A DNA stretch of 64,000 nt from Clonostachys chloroleuca (Eukaryota > Ascomycota > Sordariomycetes > Hypocreales > Bionectriaceae). The position numbers and the translations under genes were made by a program. The stretch lies in contig JBANAY010000003.1 in NCBI GenBank assembly GCA_037952775.1, positions 14,260,001-14,324,000 on the forward strand, read 5' to 3'. The notes under the pieces were generated by a model that saw only the letters and a list, made by a program, of their open reading frames with translations, did not search any database and was not told the origin of the DNA. This document shows, piece after piece, positions 1 through 10,370 of the stretch; positions within the stretch are counted from its first letter, which is position 1, and every line of letters begins with the position of its first letter.

Positions 1-1634
1 GGATGGTTTCCAGAACATGGTCTACGCATTGTAAATTGAGCAACGAACTCTGAGCTAGGGCTCCATTATTGCAGGTCCTCGACCTTAGGAAATGAGTGGT
101 GACTTGGCTATAATAGAAATCTCTACTCTAAAACTCATTTCGTAAAATGTTAACCACTTAAAATCCTTGAATAGTTGGCAATGTATGCCCTTGTAGAATG
201 TAGCTTAATAACGCCCACTCATGATAATTACGTTACCCATTCATCTAACAGCGCATATTGTATCCCATCCCTGGCTTCTGCTGTTCTCGTGGTGTGTCCT
301 TGTGAGTCGACTCTGTCATCTAATGGCAGTGGAGATTCCGGGCTTGCTCATCTATGACGCATTGGCCGAAGAAACGGAATCGCTGATAATGCCTTCATTT
401 TCGGTGCTAAGCTTAGTTCCGAGTAAATATAGAATACGTGAGCTATAATAATTTCCGAAGCAAATACAATAAAATCAAATATAATATATAAAAAATATAA
501 AGCACGCAGTGAGGCGAGCCGCGGCCCTTTCTCTTGCTATTGATGCCAATCCTCAAGACCAATCACCCAGGCGAAAATTCAGTCAGAAAAGACAAAAGGC
601 TCATCTCATTCACATAACCGTGTTCGATCGGATCAGGTTGATCGTCTATGCCGGATGCCTGGCACTCAATACCCCCACCTGTGCTCAATATAGCTAAGAA
701 GAGTCCAGGGCGTGTTGGAAGCGCAGAAAACCAGTCACGTGTTTGAAGCTTGCCAAAAGTCTCGGGGCCGTGGCCACGTATCAACGGCGACAGGGAAAAG
801 CCACCAGTCCCAGGTGTCCCTGGACAGCTAGTACAAAAGTTCAATCGAGCCTTGTCCTGCTTTCAGTCTTAAGCAGCCTGTTTTCAGACTAAAATATCCA
901 TTTTCTGACTCAGGTGCACCTAGACTTTATCTTTGTCTGTGCAGCTATTCCAAAACTAAGCCACGCCACTTAGTGATGATTCCAAACCTCTATAACATCC
1001 TACCTTTTGTTGACCGCACTATTTTAATCAGGGCAGGCTGATTCTTGCTTGTGAAGCTGCATGATGTAAAATGATGACTGTATATGGTATACACAGCCAA
1101 CGGCAATTTTTTTTTGGTTGTTTGATAGAGTCCGTCAACACTAAGGCTATCATAATGAATATTTAGTTGCTAAATAATCACTCCATCTCTATGCATATGC
1201 CTAATTAAGGATATTAGCATTATGGATGATCAACCATGTGGGCGGCGAGCTTTAGTGTGTAGAGCTTGCTGTAAGTCTTGCAGAATTTGTAGTCATCATG
1301 ACCACTCTAGGTTTTCTTTCACAAGTCAGTTTTTCAGACTAGTCAGGACCCTCTGTATTTGCAGATCGGATTCTGCTGACAGTTGAAGGAATTATACCTC
1401 TAACGCGATTAGCTCCATCGTATCAAGACGAGTTTGAGCTCCTTTGCCTCAGATTGCTCATCTCAGAAACCATGACTATTATTACTTTCCAACTACTGCA
1501 TGTTCAACCACGACCACAGCGACGAACTATAATAATCTTATTTCAACTCTTTATACGATGATATATAGATAGTCTAGGATAAACTGATATATTCAATTCA
1601 AATACGAAAAGCTTTTAGGCGACAGTATCACAAG
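1..1634. other. No gene recognised
   Basis: Moderately AT-rich sequence. Open frames are short (under 100 codons), overlap on both strands and show no recognisable domain, so none is called. No repeat with a second copy in the window was noticed. It forms the downstream flank of the adenylation-domain relic. Confidence 0.5.
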
Positions 1635-2165
1635 CTAGATATACAGGCGTTCTATCTCTTCTTTATATTCATCAATTATCCTCCGCCGATCCAGGGTTCC
1701 TTTACCAAGTCTCACCAGCAGCCTCTCGGCACTAGCAATAATAATATTCTGTAGCGGAATACAGATATCAGGGGACAGTGACTGATTCAGAAGTTTAATC
1801 ATAGATCGTACTTCCTCGAGACCCAGCTCCTTAACCGTTTCAGGTTCAATAATTAAGAATGGGGAAGGTTTGCCGTTACCGCCGACCATTGCTGCCCTTA
1901 TATTTGGCTGTATGTTGAAGTATTCTTCCAAATTAGTAGCTCGGACCTTTGCCAGCTATATAAGTTTCAACAAGTCGTCCTTTCTACCACGGTAACGAAT
2001 ATAACCAGGTTTTGTCGGGTGCAGAGTATATAAATCCTGAGTATAATAAACGTCTAGAGTGGGGAACATGATGAAGGCACCTTGAAAGCGACGCCACTCG
2101 GGATTCCGCTCAAGGACCAGTTCGTAAAGGTCCCCACCTCTTGAGAGGGTGGCCACGTATTGTTG
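1635..2165 (-). pseudogene. Relic of a fungal adenylate-forming (NRPS-like) enzyme, C-terminal part of the adenylation domain
   Basis: Minus-strand frame broken by a single in-frame TAG near 1953-1955. The upstream part holds the A8-like stretch YRGRKDDLLKL, preceded by the typical ELV..R.P...RFQG.F..FP....Y.T.DL..LHPTKPG pattern. The downstream part has AAMVGG, PSPFLIIEP and the closing GKGTLDRRRIIDEYKEEIE with the Lys expected near the end of AMP-binding enzymes. Such domains activate a carboxylic acid as acyl-AMP; in fungal adenylate-forming reductases a carrier and a reductase domain follow. Neither is visible here: the frame ends right after the adenylation domain. The N-terminal core is not readable further upstream. 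The TAG sits where the family normally has a few extra residues (LS.GEK region), so a lost intron or small deletion is also possible. Nonfunctional fragment. Confidence 0.72.
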
Positions 2166-2432
2166 GAGTGAATTTCCAACAGTTGCTCAGACACACTTCG
2201 GGCTGTCGAGGCACTAGTATCTCCTTCGCCATATTCTTCACAAAAGAGATATTATAACAGTATCTTCCTGCCTCCAATCTAGTCGACGGCATACGATGGC
2301 GCCTCGCAGTCCTCCTAGAAAATCCCACCCGACCGAATGTCCTTCGACCGGCCGCTGATTGGAATCGGCCACCCTCAAGCGCTTTTGAGCACACCCATCT
2401 AGCCAGATCATCCCGAGCTAGCTACGCACGAT

Positions 2433-2873
2433 ATGCACCGAGCCCTTCCAGTTCTCGAACGATATAATCATGAACCGTTCCATGCGGCTAAGCGGGGCCG
2501 CTCGTTCATTTTCCTCCCAGCCCTCCTCATCCGGTGGGTCAAGAACGCAACTCAGTTTGGCCTGGCGCTTAGCAAGCGCTGGCTCTATTCTATGTATCCG
2601 TGGAGCGTCTAGGTGGTGTACACTTGGTTTCAGGTAAGCTTCTTCACAGCTCTCACAGTCGCCTTGGAGTTTATTATAGCCTTGCTGGTACCTACCAACT
2701 CAGCAAGCTGCTCCCTCATCCCCATCCATCTGCGTCAATTACAAACATCTTGGTCTTCCCGTCTGACCATCAAGACCAACAGAAACTTATTCAATCCTTA
2801 CAGCAACATCACCCGCTCGTCTAGGCCTAACTGTACGCCCGTCCATGTATTGGATCGCCCCGCATCCGAGTAA
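2433..2873 (+). pseudogene. Hypothetical frame of 147 codons with one internal TAG
   Basis: A continuous frame from ATG 2433 to the stop ending at 2873, interrupted once by TAG at 2610-2612. The first half begins MHRALPVLERYNHEPFH; the second half has a hydrophobic stretch (FFTALTVALEFIIALLV) that could span a membrane. It runs opposite and upstream of the adenylation relic. No family was recognised. The frame could be chance: the C-terminal third is rich in Ser, Pro and Asn without pattern. Confidence 0.2.
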
Positions 2874-2939
2874 CATGTAAGGTCAAAATTCCTAGCGAAA
2901 GGGAATTTACTGATCAATATAGAACCACGTCTTCAACAT

Positions 2940-3245
2940 CTAATGCCCGGGCAAATAAGAAATGTCTGAGTTTCTGCTCGGCGTATCTAGTTCATTACAT
3001 TCATCAAACAAACAGCCGCAGGCGTAACCGATTTTATACTGCATCACGCAACCCCAGTCTTTGTCTATCGTTTGGCAAGAAGATAAGATACTATCGGTTA
3101 CTATAGTAGATAGACAATTGGAGATCACGGTAGCGTTAAGTTGGCTAACGGCCTCGCTATAATCTCTTGGGTCAGCATAGGGAACACGTTCTTCTTCGTA
3201 ATTGCTAGGTCTCGCGGCTTGAGCCTGCATCGAGCTTTTGTACAT
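2940..3245 (-). CDS. Small cysteine-containing hypothetical frame, possibly a further exon of the C2H2 gene
   Basis: A 101-codon minus-strand frame lying 60 bp downstream of the zinc-finger frame. It has an acidic N-terminal part (SNYEEERVPYADPRDYSE) and a Cys-containing C-terminal part (DWGCVMQYKIGYACGCLFDEC). Between the two frames the minus strand offers plausible 3' splice sites (TTGTTGCAG near 3355 and TATTGCAG near 3261), so it might be spliced to the upstream gene rather than be separate. No signal peptide and no domain recognised. Confidence 0.25.
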   Translation of the reverse strand: MYKSSMQAQAARPSNYEEERVPYADPRDYSEAVSQLNATVISNCLSTIVTDSILSSCQTIDKDWGCVMQYKIGYACGCLFDECNELDTPSRNSDISYLPGH

Positions 3246-3305
3246 GTGCCATATAACTGCAATAGGTGTTTTGTGAGCAGAGCTAAGTGTGCATTGGATT
3301 GGGTA

Positions 3306-5197
3306 TCAAGGTTTAATATAAGTCTTTATGCTACACGAACATGGAAATCCTTCCAGCCTGCAACAAAGACAAGGACCAAGAGAGGATTCAGTATGAGTAG
3401 TTGATGCAGCCCCCTCATCCATCATGCAGGCGGTCTCAAGCATATTAGTCCATTTCCCGCTTGCGCCAGCATGACTGTGCTTCAGGTGCTGCCTGAAGTG
3501 ATCCGCTCGGAAGAACTTCCTTGACGCGTTGCATTCGCCAAATTTGTGGTAATCCTGCAAATGCCTTGATCGCTCCTCCCAGTCCCTTTCGGTGACATAT
3601 CGGGAGCCGTTACTACCAGGACCACGGCCTGAACGAGCAAAGTCCTCGCCGCAGTATCCACAAGTGTCAGCTTCACAGGGCCGACTGGTTGACTCATGGA
3701 AAGCTCGCTTGTAATCTTTTAAAGCCGAGCACGACCATGAATGTCGTCGGACATGCAGAGAGTTTTGATGTCGCTCTGCTTCGTTCTTATTCTTGAAGCG
3801 ATTACCGCAATATTGACAGTTGTATTGCTTCTCAGCTTCATGTGCTCTGGTAATTTGGGTTAGATTCGCTCGCAAAAAGTGAAGATAGGCCGCCGAAATG
3901 GCCGTCTTGGATTTCTTGGGTTTCTTGGGACAGCATTCATACATAAAGAATCCTTGCATCTTAAGCCCAGGCCTCTGTATTTCGGGAATTTTCCTCGGGC
4001 TTGCGCTGGAGACGTTACGGTAGTTCCCTGTAGCCCGTCCAGAGATAGATCCCCTCGGGCTAGGGTTAAGGGACTTTGGTGTAGTATATGGGGAGGCGGT
4101 GGAGGTAGGTGACATACCGCCAGGTGATTGTCCCCTAGGAGAGCGACGGTCGTATACAGCAGCGCTTGATGGGCCTACTGAGATGTTGGATATATAGGAG
4201 CTTGAGCGAGAAAGTGAAAGCACAGGCACGCCCTGTGATATCGTAGCAAGACTGGGAGTGGGAGAGCCTCGAGGGTTGGCCTCGCCTCGTCGTAGGAGAT
4301 CATCCGAAGGCGCGCGACGCTTTTGACCAGCCAGGCAAACATCACCAAGCTGAAGACTTTTAGGAGATGAGGTGTCTTCGATTTCCATCTCCTCGGCACC
4401 GTAGTATTTATATCCGCCGTGGACTGATGCATCATCGCTATTGTTTCCGGACAATCGATTTCGTGGAGACCTATCCATGTCCAGGCTCTCTTGTGATGAT
4501 CGACGGCCGGCCAGAGGATAGCTAAAGGTTGTAGATATAGATAAGGGTGCATCCGGCATCCCGGATAGCCCGAGAGGTTGTGGGTGGAAAGGAAGCTGGT
4601 GAGGCATGCTTAGGATGGAGGGGTATGGCTCCCACGGTGACCCCGAGGAGAGGCCGCCGAGGCTGCTGAGGGAGTATATCGGTGGAGATCTATCGACGGA
4701 GTACATCTGGTCAAGCTTCTTCTTCATACTGTCGACATCACCAGCTGGTGATTGGAATTGAAATCTGTCGTGGTATAGTCCGAATTCGAGGGGTAGGAAT
4801 GCATCTATAGATCTAGAGGTATGTTAGATCTATTTGTTCTGGCAAGACAACAGACATCTCGTGTTAATTGCACGGGCCGTGCTTACCCTTCCATTGATAA
4901 CCGGCTTGAGTAGCTTGAGTAACCTTCGTCGTGGTCCTCGGTCTTAGTTCCGGTAACCCTCCTCTTTGAAGTGTCTCTCTCCTCAGCCACCGACGAGGCA
5001 GCACTCCCATAGCCACTGCTCAATGAGGGCGTGAACTGAGCATAGTCTCGTCGGTCTATTGACATAGCTTGGTCGTTGGGGTTACCCAGGGACATCTGAG
5101 GAGGTGGCAGTGGAGGAGGAGCTTCTTGTCGGAGGTCTGAGCCAGGAGTATTCATTCCTGGACGCTTTCCATAGGGATGATCATCATATCGGACCAT
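3306..5197 (-). CDS. C2H2 zinc-finger protein, putative transcription factor
   Basis: Two exons on the minus strand, 5197-4887 and 4812-3306. They are joined by a 74-nt intron (donor GTAAGC at 4886, branch-like CTAAC, acceptor CTCTAG) that keeps frame and gives about 605 residues. The first 400 residues are low-complexity, rich in Ser, Pro and Gly, with many SP motifs, as in fungal regulators. Fingers lie at roughly residues 430-550. The first is YNCQYCGNRFKNKNEAERH with a following His pair. Next come a CGYCGED unit and a last unit ending FFRADHFRQHLKHSHAG, a signature of a conserved fungal C2H2 family. Just before the first finger, about 48 nt (near 3848-3895) look like an unspliced intron: good branch and acceptor (CTAACCC, TACCAG) but no GT donor. 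If translated it adds about 16 residues. The C-terminus after NMLETACMMDEG is uncertain and may need another splice. A nuclear regulatory role is inferred; the target is unknown. This is the most intact gene of the window. Confidence 0.8.
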
Positions 5198-6953
5198 GTC
5201 GATGCAATATAGTAAAGCCTGGGAGATAAGTCCTCGTCATACACCTTGAATGCACAAGGTGAGTAAGCAAACCGTTCGTCCTGTCTTTTCCTCAGCAATA
5301 AGAATTACCGAATGGCTGACGCTCTTCCCTCGATCCTTCCCTAGCTAGTAATTGATAGTGTTGGTGTGAATCAATGACGGGGTGCTGTGGTAAGTTACTG
5401 TGAGATGCAATGGTAATGAGAGTGGTAGAATGTAAATAGAGGGAAGGGTTTGGAGCTTGATGGGGGGACAGGGTCTAGTACTTGAATCATGAACACCATT
5501 GGCTAACTGAACTGCTGAAATGAGAAAACTCTGGCTGAGCAGATTGGAATAGCATTAGCATCACTTCCCAAACGGTAGAGATGCTGAGGGGCTGCTCTTG
5601 TCACCACACTTGGTCGACAAGGGTGCACGACTGAGACATTTGCCCATTGGCCGTAAGGTTGTGGCTTTGAGCCAGGGAGGGGTTGGACGTTACATCCCAG
5701 AGGGCCTGTAGACGGCCCACGCAAGTACCTCCCTATCGCTAGTTCCATTTCCACCCATTTTTTTTTCAGGCAAGTACAACTCTATTGCTTTATTTACATT
5801 GAGGCTGACAATCTTTTAAGTACGGTTCACGCATCTCCGAAGGTTGAACAATCACCAGCCTACGCCACAACGAATCCATAGCTCCCATACAACAATCGTT
5901 TTCAAACTCAATCCTTCAAAGTCTCACTCCAAATAAGAGCAAGCCTCAATTACGGCGACAGAACGTGAGACCACCATCTTGTCGCCCAAATGAAAAACTT
6001 GATATATGATATATGTCGACCCACCTAGCTGAGAATATATTTCTAAGACTAAAACCAATCGCTAAACTGGTTAGAGTTTCAAGGTTTCTCTAGAGGTTGT
6101 AGCGATACTCAGTTAGCTGAGGGCCATTTGGAAGCAAACTGTCAGCGTGAGTGTAGCTAAGGTTGTTCAGGACCGACGGAATGTAATTGGAGAAGATGAG
6201 TGAACTTCCTAGATTAGGATCATAGACCGTAATGCGGATGTAGTCCACTCGACATCGCACCATCTCTAATTTAGCGGTTCGGGATCGCCGCTAGGACTTT
6301 CTGCTCACAGGTAAGCCCTAGAGAAAAGCAAATTGCATAAGCGGAACTTGAAACGTTTTTTTTTGCAGCCTATGCGAGAACAAGTTGCCTTTTCATTAGC
6401 TCAATTTTACGAGGTTAGATGTTTGCTTATGGGTTTGCGCTAACGGATATTGCACTGGACGAAAGTACGGAACCAAAGTGGTACGAGCTTAAAACCGGCA
6501 TGATTGGCTATTCTTCCGAGATATCCACACAAGCGCATTAGCACATTATCTCGATCGTCCATGCCCGCGGGCTATCAGTGTCGGCTCGGTATTGCATACA
6601 ACGGGATTGCAGTATCGTATCACTGATCAATATAACTTTTTCGGTTCACCTCCCATCAATCTCAGCCGGTCCTAGAACAAGGATGCACATGCTATTCAAT
6701 AGCTTTCTAGAATGTCTGTGCTACTTGTCTCTACTAAAAGGTTAGATATCTGATGTGTTCCTACTCTCAGGCACTAACCAACGATCTATCTGTAGACTAC
6801 CACCTATTATTAGTTATCAATAGAGCCTAATCAGGACTTTGATGTAGTAAATCCTCTGGTCAAGGTTCAGTCTATTACCAAATAGCCACGTGCTTGACTA
6901 CTCCCTTTCAAGGCAAAAGTCTGGGTTAGTTTATTTTTAAACCAACAGCAGCT
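5198..6953. other. Intergenic: promoter side of the C2H2 gene, then no gene
   Basis: 5198-5760 is the 5' flank of the C2H2 gene, with CT-rich tracts on its sense strand; an 83-codon minus frame here (5503-5754) looks like chance. 5760-6953 has normal base composition, no RIP signature and no coherent frame. Confidence 0.4.
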
Positions 6954-6983
6954 CATCTCTTTGAAGCAGCGGGAGCAGCAGTT
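6954..6983 (+). repeat. Left terminal inverted repeat of the piggyBac element
   Basis: 30 bp beginning CATCTCTTTGAAGCAGC, found as a perfect reverse complement at 16424-16453. It lies 87 bp before the transposase ATG. No TTAA duplication is visible directly outside either end, so the true tips may have been lost or lie slightly outside. Confidence 0.85.
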
Positions 6984-7070
6984 GGGTATCTCTCCACTTT
7001 TATTAAAAGCCTCAAACCGTGACTTTGAGGTACGCGTAGCAGCCCAAGAACCTTCCCCACACAAATTACT

Positions 7071-7797
7071 ATGGCAAGCATTCCTCCGGCTCCCGATCCA
7101 GCTGTGGCTGTAGCCTATAAGGTTTCTGAAGATATTGAATTGTATATACGGGTTGATGAAGCCGAGCGCGAGCAGCCTGTTGACTGCACCTATCGCCCGA
7201 CGAAGAAGGCTACATCAAAATACGGCACGCGTTTTGACCCCTTCCCTGTTGAACCTATTCGCAAACTACAGATTAAAGAGCTGCCTTTAATACCCTTGTT
7301 ACTTTTCCAGGAATTTATATATGAATCATAAGCAAATTCATGGGCTAGCTATACAAATTACGGGCTGCCAGCTGATAAGGTAGGTAATTAAGCTGGATTT
7401 GAAGAGGGCTTTTGGAAGCAGCTCTTGCAGCTACATACATACAGCTGACGGGTGTAATTACTAGTATATCTCCTCGCATGGGGTATATATATTGATCGGG
7501 ACCTTAATTTATATGGGAAATCATCGCGAAAAGCGTGTACGAGATTATTGGGGTACATCCAAGCCGGGGCTTATAAAGCCAATCTACCCAATTGCAAGGT
7601 TCATGAGCTACGAGACCTTTGAACAGCTATATCACGCCTTTCGACCTTATGACCCGAGGGGCTCTTACGACGGCTCTTTCGCCCGGATTCTTGAATGGTC
7701 AGAGGCTATGCAAGTAGCTTCTCTTCGATACTGGACCCCAGGTATAAATATAGCTATAGATGAGTATATCCAGCACTTTGAAGGAAGAACCCTTGAG
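7071..7797 (+). pseudogene. piggyBac-family transposase, 5' part (interrupted by retroelement A1)
   Basis: Starts at ATG 7071. After about 86 codons there are several stops and one +1 frame change, and the frame resumes around 7492. The readable part includes KRVRDYWGTSKPGLIKPI, ARFMSYETFEQLYHAFRPYD and ILEWSEAMQ. Then comes NIAIDEYIQHFEGRTLE, which holds the first catalytic Asp of the piggyBac DDD triad. This matches fungal piggyBac-derived (DDE_Tnp_1_7) transposases, which cut and paste DNA. The coding sequence breaks exactly at Leu-Glu (CTTGAG), where A1 begins. It continues at 15180 as KVVIPSKPTPERFKIW, so the two halves belong to one gene. Base use is balanced and RIP is not evident. Inactive. 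Confidence 0.85.
7793..7797 (+). repeat. Target-site duplication TTGAG of retroelement A1, left copy
   Basis: TTGAG directly precedes the 5' LTR and is repeated at 15175-15179 directly after the 3' LTR. Removing A1 plus one copy restores the piggyBac reading frame, which proves the insertion and its exact ends. Confidence 0.95.
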
Positions 7798-8173
7798 TGT
7801 TACGAACAAAGGCCACCTTCGGGCCGCAGGAAGTCACGTGCAAGGTGGACGGTACTGACCCACCTTAGCGTCCAATAAGGATGACTTCACTTTAGACAAG
7901 TAAAGTCTCAAGTGAAGACTGTTATGAATACTCCAGTGAATATACCGGTATATATATACATTTATTTCCATAGCTTAGACACTCTTTCAGACAGTTATCA
8001 ATAACATCGTCTACATACCTATTGTTACTAGCTCCACAATACTCGCACATTGACAGTGACTCGTATTGTACAGCCTAAGACAACCTGATCGCGCTACTCA
8101 GAACAATACTCTGATTAGTTCAACCCCGACCTACCCTAGACCCCCGTCCAGTATAAGTCATCCAACCGTTATA
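7798..8173 (+). repeat. 5' LTR of A1
   Basis: Begins TGTTACGAACAAAGG and ends CCGTTATA, with CCGTCACA in the 3' LTR. 376 bp. A TATA-like stretch lies at about 7949-7958. The U3 part carries spaced AAGTGAA-like motifs. Mostly unmutated, unlike its 3' partner. Confidence 0.93.
7993..8003 (+). promoter_or_regulatory. Predicted mRNA 5' end / self-primer of family A
   Basis: AGTTATCAATA lies about 40 bp downstream of the TATA-like stretch. It is the exact reverse complement of TATTGATAACT, the sequence abutting the 5' LTR in A3; the A1 copy at 8174-8184 differs by one RIP-type change and the first base. In Tf1-type chromoviruses the first 11 nt of the mRNA fold back on such a site and prime reverse transcription. 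The transcription start here is inferred, not measured. Confidence 0.6.
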
Positions 8174-8184
8174 CATTAATAACT
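8174..8184 (+). promoter_or_regulatory. Primer-binding site of A1 (self-priming type)
   Basis: Directly follows the LTR. Reads CATTAATAACT, compared with TATTGATAACT in the less mutated A3 copy (complement at 52179-52189). It does not look like a tRNA 3'-end complement. Confidence 0.6.
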
Positions 8185-8239
8185 CTTATTCAGCCGATTG
8201 CCTTGTCTTAGCCGCTATGCAATAACAAAGAAAGATACT

Positions 8240-10370
8240 ATGACTACTCCAGGAACCCCTGCTCAGCAGAATAGTACTCCTAAGGGACTAACTGCCCAGC
8301 AGATAATCAAACAACTTATACTACATATTAAAGGTCTTAAAAAGAAATATCAGAAGGATTAAGGAGAAATTATTTACCTAATACTATTAGGACCTTTTTC
8401 TGAAGATATTTAAGAATTAGATATATTTAAGATCTAACTTTAAGCCTACTTTAAATTCTTCCTAATAAAGCTTAAGGAAGATAAAGATAGAGTTAGATTT
8501 ATAGGAATATATCTTATTAGTACTATAGGATAATAATTCTAGATATTCCTTTATAACTAGTATAATAATAAAGCTAAATTAGAAGATAGAGATTAGATAA
8601 TAGTTAATATCCTTATAAGCTATAATAACTTTATTATTATACTTATAGGAGCCTTTAAGAAGGTTAATTATAAATAATAAGCTATTAAGAAACTTAAGGA
8701 TCTATAATAGACTGAAGCTATCTCAGGCTATACTACTAAGTTCAGGGAGATTATATCCTGCCTAGACTAGGATAATAGCCCTCTTAAAGCTATATTCTAT
8801 AATAGACTTAAGGATAAAGTTAAGAACTAACTCTTTAAGATAGATAAACTAGATAATTTAATTAAATATATAGCTATAGTAGTATAAATTAATAATTATA
8901 TCTATAAATAAAAACTATAAAGAGGAAAAGAATATAATAATTAGAATTATATTAAAACTAATAAATCTAACTATAGAATATAATAAGTCCTACTACTATC
9001 TATAGTATCTGGGATATATTCAGAGCCTATAGAGCTAGGAGCTATAGAGAAATATAAATACTATAACTATAATAAGATTAGATATATTTTACCTTAATAC
9101 CTAAAGCTAAAAAAACAGAAAGATTAGAAACCTACTAAGAAAGGTAAGAGGTAGTTAGAAGTAGTTAAGAAAACTAATAAAAAGATTAAGGTCCTGGGTA
9201 TAATATAAAGATCTGCCCTGTAAGAGATACCTAATAATCTTATACTCCCTAGGTTCAGCCTGACCCTAGTACCTATCTATACCTAAGTTCTGAATAAGAA
9301 TAAGAAATAGGAATATAATCTTATAAAAGATAATTAGAAGAGGATTAGAGGAGAATTTAAGAAGCTTAAGGAAAAGTATAAAAACTAAGAAAAGAATACC
9401 TATAAATATAGACTAATAACTAAGTATAAAATAGTATTCTGCTATAAAAATAACTTTATCTTATACTTAACCTATAATAAGAAATATTATTAGAAAGTAA
9501 AAGGATAGATAACTATAGAATATAATAAAGTATATACCTATTACTAACTAGTAATTCAGGAATAGAACCCTGATAATAATAACCAGCTAGTAGTTTATAG
9601 AAAATAGCTAGTAGATATTATTAAGAACCTAAAAAGCTTATAAATACCAGGATATTAGAAGAATATCTTAAAGGAAAACTATTTTAAGGAATTATAGATT
9701 ATATACTATAATTATAGATACTTATTATACTAGCAGAAGAAAGTTAATTTTAATACCTTCCTATATATAGCTAGTACTATACTACTAAGATATATAGTAA
9801 TATAAACCTAATAATTTATAATTAAATAACTATTAGTTAGATTATATATAATTCTAAAGGAAGATTTAGAAGAATATCTCTATAAGTATAATATAGAGAG
9901 ATAGTATATTAAATTATATTAAAACCCTGAATATAAAATCTACTAGGACTCTAAGATCAAACTCTAGTATAAATAAAAAGAAAATAAGATATATACTGCT
10001 TATAAATATAGTAGTTATATTAAATAATACTATAACTAGAACTGTATAAACTATCTAGATATAAAAAAGGAAGTACTAAGAATTATAAGAGATACTAATA
10101 ATAATATTAACTATATAAAGAAGTATCTTAAATAAGTTTAGAAGTAGGAAGAAGAAATATATAGATCCTATAAATAGAAATAAACTATTAAGAAAGAAGG
10201 TAAAATACAGACTAATAAAGAAATAAGAGCTAAAATTAAGGAATAGAAAAGAACCTAAATCCTAATAGGAACCTAGCTTAATAAAAATAGAACTAATAAA
10301 AATACAGAAGAATAAGTTAATTAGGTAAAAAATAATATAAACTATCTATAATAGGGCTATAGTATAGTAG
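8240..10370 (+). pseudogene. A1 gag (RIP-mutated)
   Basis: Starts at ATG 8240 with MTTPGTPAQQNSTPKGL, the only unmutated coding stretch. From codon 41 on, TAA/TAG replaces Gln/Trp codons throughout. Around 9040-9090 a Lys/Tyr/Asn-rich stretch (KYKYYNYNKIRY) occupies the place of a zinc knuckle; its Cys codons would have become Tyr codons by RIP. Gag would form the virus-like particle. The gag/pol boundary cannot be fixed. Confidence 0.75.

Noticed and set aside
6937..6940. TTAA near the left end considered as the piggyBac target site
   Set aside because: It lies 13 bp outside the repeat and has no counterpart beyond the right repeat.
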